Source: JAICTV01 sp035634055 (GTDB lineage Bacteria; Planctomycetota; Phycisphaerae; Tepidisphaerales; Tepidisphaeraceae). Taken from it: a stretch of 9,818 bases of DNA. Shown here piece after piece: positions 7,654 to 9,818 of this stretch (positions within the stretch are counted from its first letter, which is position 1; every line of letters starts with the position of its first letter). The stretch lies in assembly GCA_035634055.1 (NCBI GenBank), contig DASQDR010000255.1, forward strand, positions 1 through 9,818, given 5' to 3'. Below the pieces are notes generated by a model, which saw only the letters and a program-made list of their open reading frames with translations, was not told the DNA's origin and did no database searches. Position numbers and translations under genes: made by a program.

Positions 7654-8638
7654 GGCCGCCCTCGTGACCCCCTCATCGCCTCCTTCCGACTTCGACGCGC
7701 AGGCTCATGCCCTGCTCCAGCGGCAGGCGCGCGCCTGGCCGCTGCTGGGCGCGAACGTGGAGGGGTTCAAGAACATCCGCACGCGCGCCTTGGAGCTGGA
7801 GAACTTCTCCGTGCGGCTCCAGTTCAACCCCGCGCGGGTGGCCTCGGCGTTGGCGAAGGTCGACCCGGCCGCCATCCGCGAGCGGAAGTGCTTCCTCTGC
7901 CCCGCGCACCTGCCCGCCGAGCAGGAGGGGTTGCCGTTTCAGGACGACTACCTCGTCCTGTGCAACCCGTTCCCGATCTTCCCCGAGCACTTCACCATCG
8001 TGCACCGCGCCCACCGCCCCCAGGCGATCGCCGACACGTTCGACGCGATGCTCGCGCTGGCCGAGGCGATGGCGGGGCGGTACACGATCTTCTACAACGG
8101 CCCGCGGTGCGGCGCGTCCGCGCCGGATCACCTGCACTTCCAGGCGGGCAACCGCGGGTTCATGCCGATCGAAACGCAACTCGATCCGCTCACGGGCGAG
8201 CCGCCGACCGCCGCCGACGGCGTCACCGCGCGCGCGGTCCCGGCACTGCGACCGTTCTTCGTCCTGGGGGGCGCCGACCGTGGCGCGATCGGCGCCGCCT
8301 TCGCCCATCTCTACCGCGCGCTGGACGAGACTGCCGATGCCACCTCGCGCGGTGAGGAGCCGATGATGAACGTGCTGGCGTGGTTCGATGCCGGCGCGTG
8401 GCGCGTGATCGTCTTCCCGCGCGCCCGCCATCGGCCGTCGTTCTTCTTCGCCGAGGGCGACGCCAGGATCCTGCTCAGCCCCGGCTCGGTCGACCTCGGC
8501 GGCGTCTGCATCCTCCCCGTCGAGCGCGACTTCGACCGCCTGACCGCCGACCACCTTCGCACGATGTTTCGCGAGGTGATGCTTCCGCCTGAGGCGTTCG
8601 GTCAGGTCGCCCGGCGGCTTCGTCAGTTGCGTGGCTAA
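7640..8638 (+). CDS. DUF4922 protein, GalT/HIT-like nucleotidyltransferase or phosphorylase
   Basis: A cytoplasmic protein of 332 residues. GASAPDHLHFQAG (158-170) matches the H-x-H-x-Q active site of the galactose-1-phosphate uridylyltransferase branch of the HIT superfamily, with His166 as the expected nucleotidylated nucleophile. CFLC (Cys84, Cys87), His117 in NPFPIFPEHFTIVH, and His164 have the order and spacing of the GalT structural zinc ligands (Cys, Cys, His, His). Such enzymes move a nucleoside monophosphate between a sugar phosphate and a nucleotide, or cleave nucleotide sugars or dinucleotides with phosphate. FNPARVASALAKVDPAAIRERKCF is typical of DUF4922 as I remember the family. 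ATG 7640 overlaps the GT2 gene by 14 bases; GTG 7664, with GAGG eight bases upstream, is an equally good or better start (324 residues). The tight junction suggests translational coupling. The substrate is unknown. Confidence 0.87.
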   Translation: MQGSEAALVTPSSPPSDFDAQAHALLQRQARAWPLLGANVEGFKNIRTRALELENFSVRLQFNPARVASALAKVDPAAIRERKCFLCPAHLPAEQEGLPFQDDYLVLCNPFPIFPEHFTIVHRAHRPQAIADTFDAMLALAEAMAGRYTIFYNGPRCGASAPDHLHFQAGNRGFMPIETQLDPLTGEPPTAADGVTARAVPALRPFFVLGGADRGAIGAAFAHLYRALDETADATSRGEEPMMNVLAWFDAGAWRVIVFPRARHRPSFFFAEGDARILLSPGSVDLGGVCILPVERDFDRLTADHLRTMFREVMLPPEAFGQVARRLRQLRG

Positions 8639-8642
8639 GGCA

Positions 8643-8712
8643 GGCAAGCGGGCGAAGCTGCGGGCGGCTGGTGGCGTCTCGCGGCCTCGTGTTTTCCGCC
8701 GCTCCGCTTGCC
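8643..8712 (+). repeat. Long inverted repeat between DUF4922 and C26 genes
   Basis: GGCAAGCGG at 8643-8651 pairs exactly with CCGCTTGCC at 8704-8712; inside, GGCGG near 8664 can pair with CCGCC near 8697, so a nested stem is possible. It begins five bases after the DUF4922 stop and fills most of the gap to the next gene. No T run follows. It might trim or protect the mRNA, or attenuate downstream expression. Confidence 0.45.
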
Positions 8713-8745
8713 GCTCCCCCTCCGGGGCTCATACCCTTGGGCCTC

Positions 8746-9471
8746 ATGAACCGTCGTCCCGTCATCGGCATCACCACCGACCACAGCGACACCGAGCCGC
8801 GCTACATGTCCACGCGCAATTACGCGACCGCCATCGAGCGCGCCGGCGGGCTGCCGCTGTTGCTGCCGTACGACGTCGACCACGCGCTGATCCCGCAGTA
8901 CGTCGACCTGCTCGACGGCGTCTGCTTCTCCGGCGGCAACGACATGGACCCGGCGAAGTACGGCGAGGACTGCTGGCACCCGCAGTGCACCAAGATGGAC
9001 CCCAAGCGCCAGGAGTTCGAGTTCGCGCTGCTCCGCGAGGTGGAGAAGCGCCGCATGCCGGTGCTCGGCGTCTGCTTCGGGTCGCAGCTCATGAACGTCT
9101 ACCGCGGCGGGTCGCTGATCCAGTTCCTGCCCGACCACCCGATCGACAACCGCCTCGAGCACCGCAACCTCCCCGATGCCGGACCCGGGCGGCACGACAT
9201 CCGCCTCGATCTCGACAGCCAACTCGGCCGCGCCATCGGCACCAGCGAGGTCTCGGTTAACACGTACCACAAGCAGGCGGTGCGGAAGATCGGCCGCGGG
9301 CTGCGCGTCATCGGCACCGCGCCCGACGGGGTGATCGAGGCGTTCGAGGACCCGACGTTCCCCCTCTTCGCCGCTGTCCAGTGGCACCCCGAGCGCCTCA
9401 TCGACGAGCCGGAACACCTCGCGCCCTTCAAGCTGCTGGTGGAGAGGTCGGCGGAGGCAAAGCAGCGGTGA
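8746..9471 (+). CDS. C26-family class I glutamine amidotransferase-like hydrolase (PuuD-like)
   Basis: A 241-residue cytoplasmic enzyme of the gamma-glutamyl hydrolase / gamma-Glu-GABA hydrolase family, which cuts gamma-glutamyl amide bonds through a Cys-His-Glu triad. RPVIGITTDHS (4-14) is the family N-terminus, DGVCFSGGNDMDPAKYGE (57-74) the conserved glycine loop, MPVLGVCFGSQLMNVYRGG (104-122) the nucleophile elbow with Cys110, NTYHKQAV (172-179) the conserved His loop, and VQWHPE (211-216) supplies His214 and Glu216. The elbow reads GVCFGSQ where PuuD relatives usually have GxCRG, which may mean another substrate. ATG 8746 is chosen because the family begins here; an upstream GTG at 8671 would add 25 unrelated residues. 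It lies 107 bases after DUF4922 on the same strand, perhaps the same operon. The exact substrate cannot be assigned. Confidence 0.92.
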   Translation: MNRRPVIGITTDHSDTEPRYMSTRNYATAIERAGGLPLLLPYDVDHALIPQYVDLLDGVCFSGGNDMDPAKYGEDCWHPQCTKMDPKRQEFEFALLREVEKRRMPVLGVCFGSQLMNVYRGGSLIQFLPDHPIDNRLEHRNLPDAGPGRHDIRLDLDSQLGRAIGTSEVSVNTYHKQAVRKIGRGLRVIGTAPDGVIEAFEDPTFPLFAAVQWHPERLIDEPEHLAPFKLLVERSAEAKQR

Positions 9472-9702
9472 CCGCCGGCGCTCCTGCGCATCGCGCGAGC
9501 GATGCCCCACGGCTATAACGGCATGATTCAGCCGTGGCTCGGACCCCTTGCCCGAGGACAGCGGCGGACAGCCGCTCTGCTTTCACGTGGCTTGGGCGTC
9601 CCGCCCGAGCATCCGCGGCGGCCAGCCGCTCTTCGTAATCCTTCCGCCGTCGCGGCGAGCGCTCCGGCAGGATGCCTAACCCACGATGATGGCGCAGCGC
9701 TC
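9472..9702. other. Intergenic region with hairpin repeats
   Basis: No frame here has convincing codon bias or a recognisable product. It contains the repeat pair described separately and lies between the plus-strand hydrolase gene and a probable convergent minus-strand gene. No clear T-run terminator is visible. Confidence 0.5.
9551..9634. repeat. Two hairpin-forming repeat units, 54-base period
   Basis: The 20 bases at 9561-9580 and 9615-9634 are identical at 18 positions and each folds as GCGGC/GCCGC around a five-base loop. Each unit is preceded by a CTTG...CCCGAG segment; in the second copy this is expanded to an 8-bp hairpin (9591-9598 with 9602-9609, loop TCC, one G-T pair). A similar core occurs at 5166-5182. 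This is the form of a dispersed intergenic hairpin element. Confidence 0.65.
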
Positions 9703-9818
9703 CTACTCGCGCACCGCTTCCGGCTCCCGTGCCATTGCGGGTGATCCCTCTGCCACGAGGGAATTCAGAAACGCGCCGACCCGCCGACGGTACTCGCCAG
9801 AATCTGCCGCCATGCCCA
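9703..9818 (-). CDS. Possible C-terminal end of a minus-strand gene
   Basis: Reading leftward from the right edge, one frame stays open for 38 codons and ends at TAG (9705-9703). Its product, GMAADSGEYRRRVGAFLNSL followed by VAEGSPAMAREPEAVRE, looks like a soluble helical C-terminus. GC at third positions is about two thirds, clearly lower than in the neighbouring genes, so coding is not certain. If real, it converges on the C26 hydrolase gene. I cannot name the family. Confidence 0.35.
   Translation of the reverse strand, partial: GMAADSGEYRRRVGAFLNSLVAEGSPAMAREPEAVRE

Noticed and set aside
7673..8647. Minus-strand open frame opposite the DUF4922 gene
   Set aside because: It mirrors a gene with a full GalT-like motif set and has no motif of its own.
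9502..9744. Plus-strand open frame after the C26 hydrolase
   Set aside because: It covers the hairpin repeats, is rich in Ala/Arg/Pro, and lacks a ribosome site or recognisable motif.

Overview
The window is a GC-rich bacterial chromosome segment. Nearly every codon in the clear genes ends in G or C, and several genes start with GTG. A YHYH-domain protein with a PEP-CTERM tail (exosortase sorting implies a diderm envelope), an ECF sigma factor with a membrane partner, and a GT2/DUF4922 gene pair together suggest a planctomycete-type bacterium, perhaps Phycisphaerae. That placement is an inference from gene content, not a proof. There are no rRNA, tRNA, CRISPR, phage or transposase signals.

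Left block (1-2505, all minus strand, so read right to left): a secreted YHYH/PEP-CTERM protein (1276-2505), an ECF sigma factor (675-1229), a single-pass membrane protein that is probably its anti-sigma factor (107-643), and the first 36 residues of a secreted Pro/Gly-rich protein running off the left edge (1-110). The last two overlap by ATGA and the gaps in the block are small, so one transcript is possible. A perfect 8-bp hairpin lies just upstream of the YHYH start codon.

Centre (2592-4995, plus strand): a small unrecognised protein (about 61 aa), then typA/bipA, the translational GTPase, followed by a textbook intrinsic terminator with a 17-bp stem and a T run. A gene-free stretch of roughly 330 bases with palindromes follows.

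Right block (5328-9471, plus strand): a gamma-glutamylcyclotransferase-like protein, a two-domain GT2-type glycosyltransferase with glycine-rich insertions, a DUF4922 protein that carries the GalT-type HxHxQ active site and a candidate zinc site, and a class I glutamine amidotransferase-fold hydrolase of the C26 (PuuD-like) family. The GT2 and DUF4922 genes overlap or abut and are very probably cotranscribed. Together they look like an uncharacterised glycan or nucleotide-sugar module flanked by two enzymes of gamma-glutamyl chemistry; this is the best candidate for an undescribed system here. The right end holds a hairpin-rich repeat pair (9551-9634) and possibly the C-terminus of a minus-strand gene (9703-9818).
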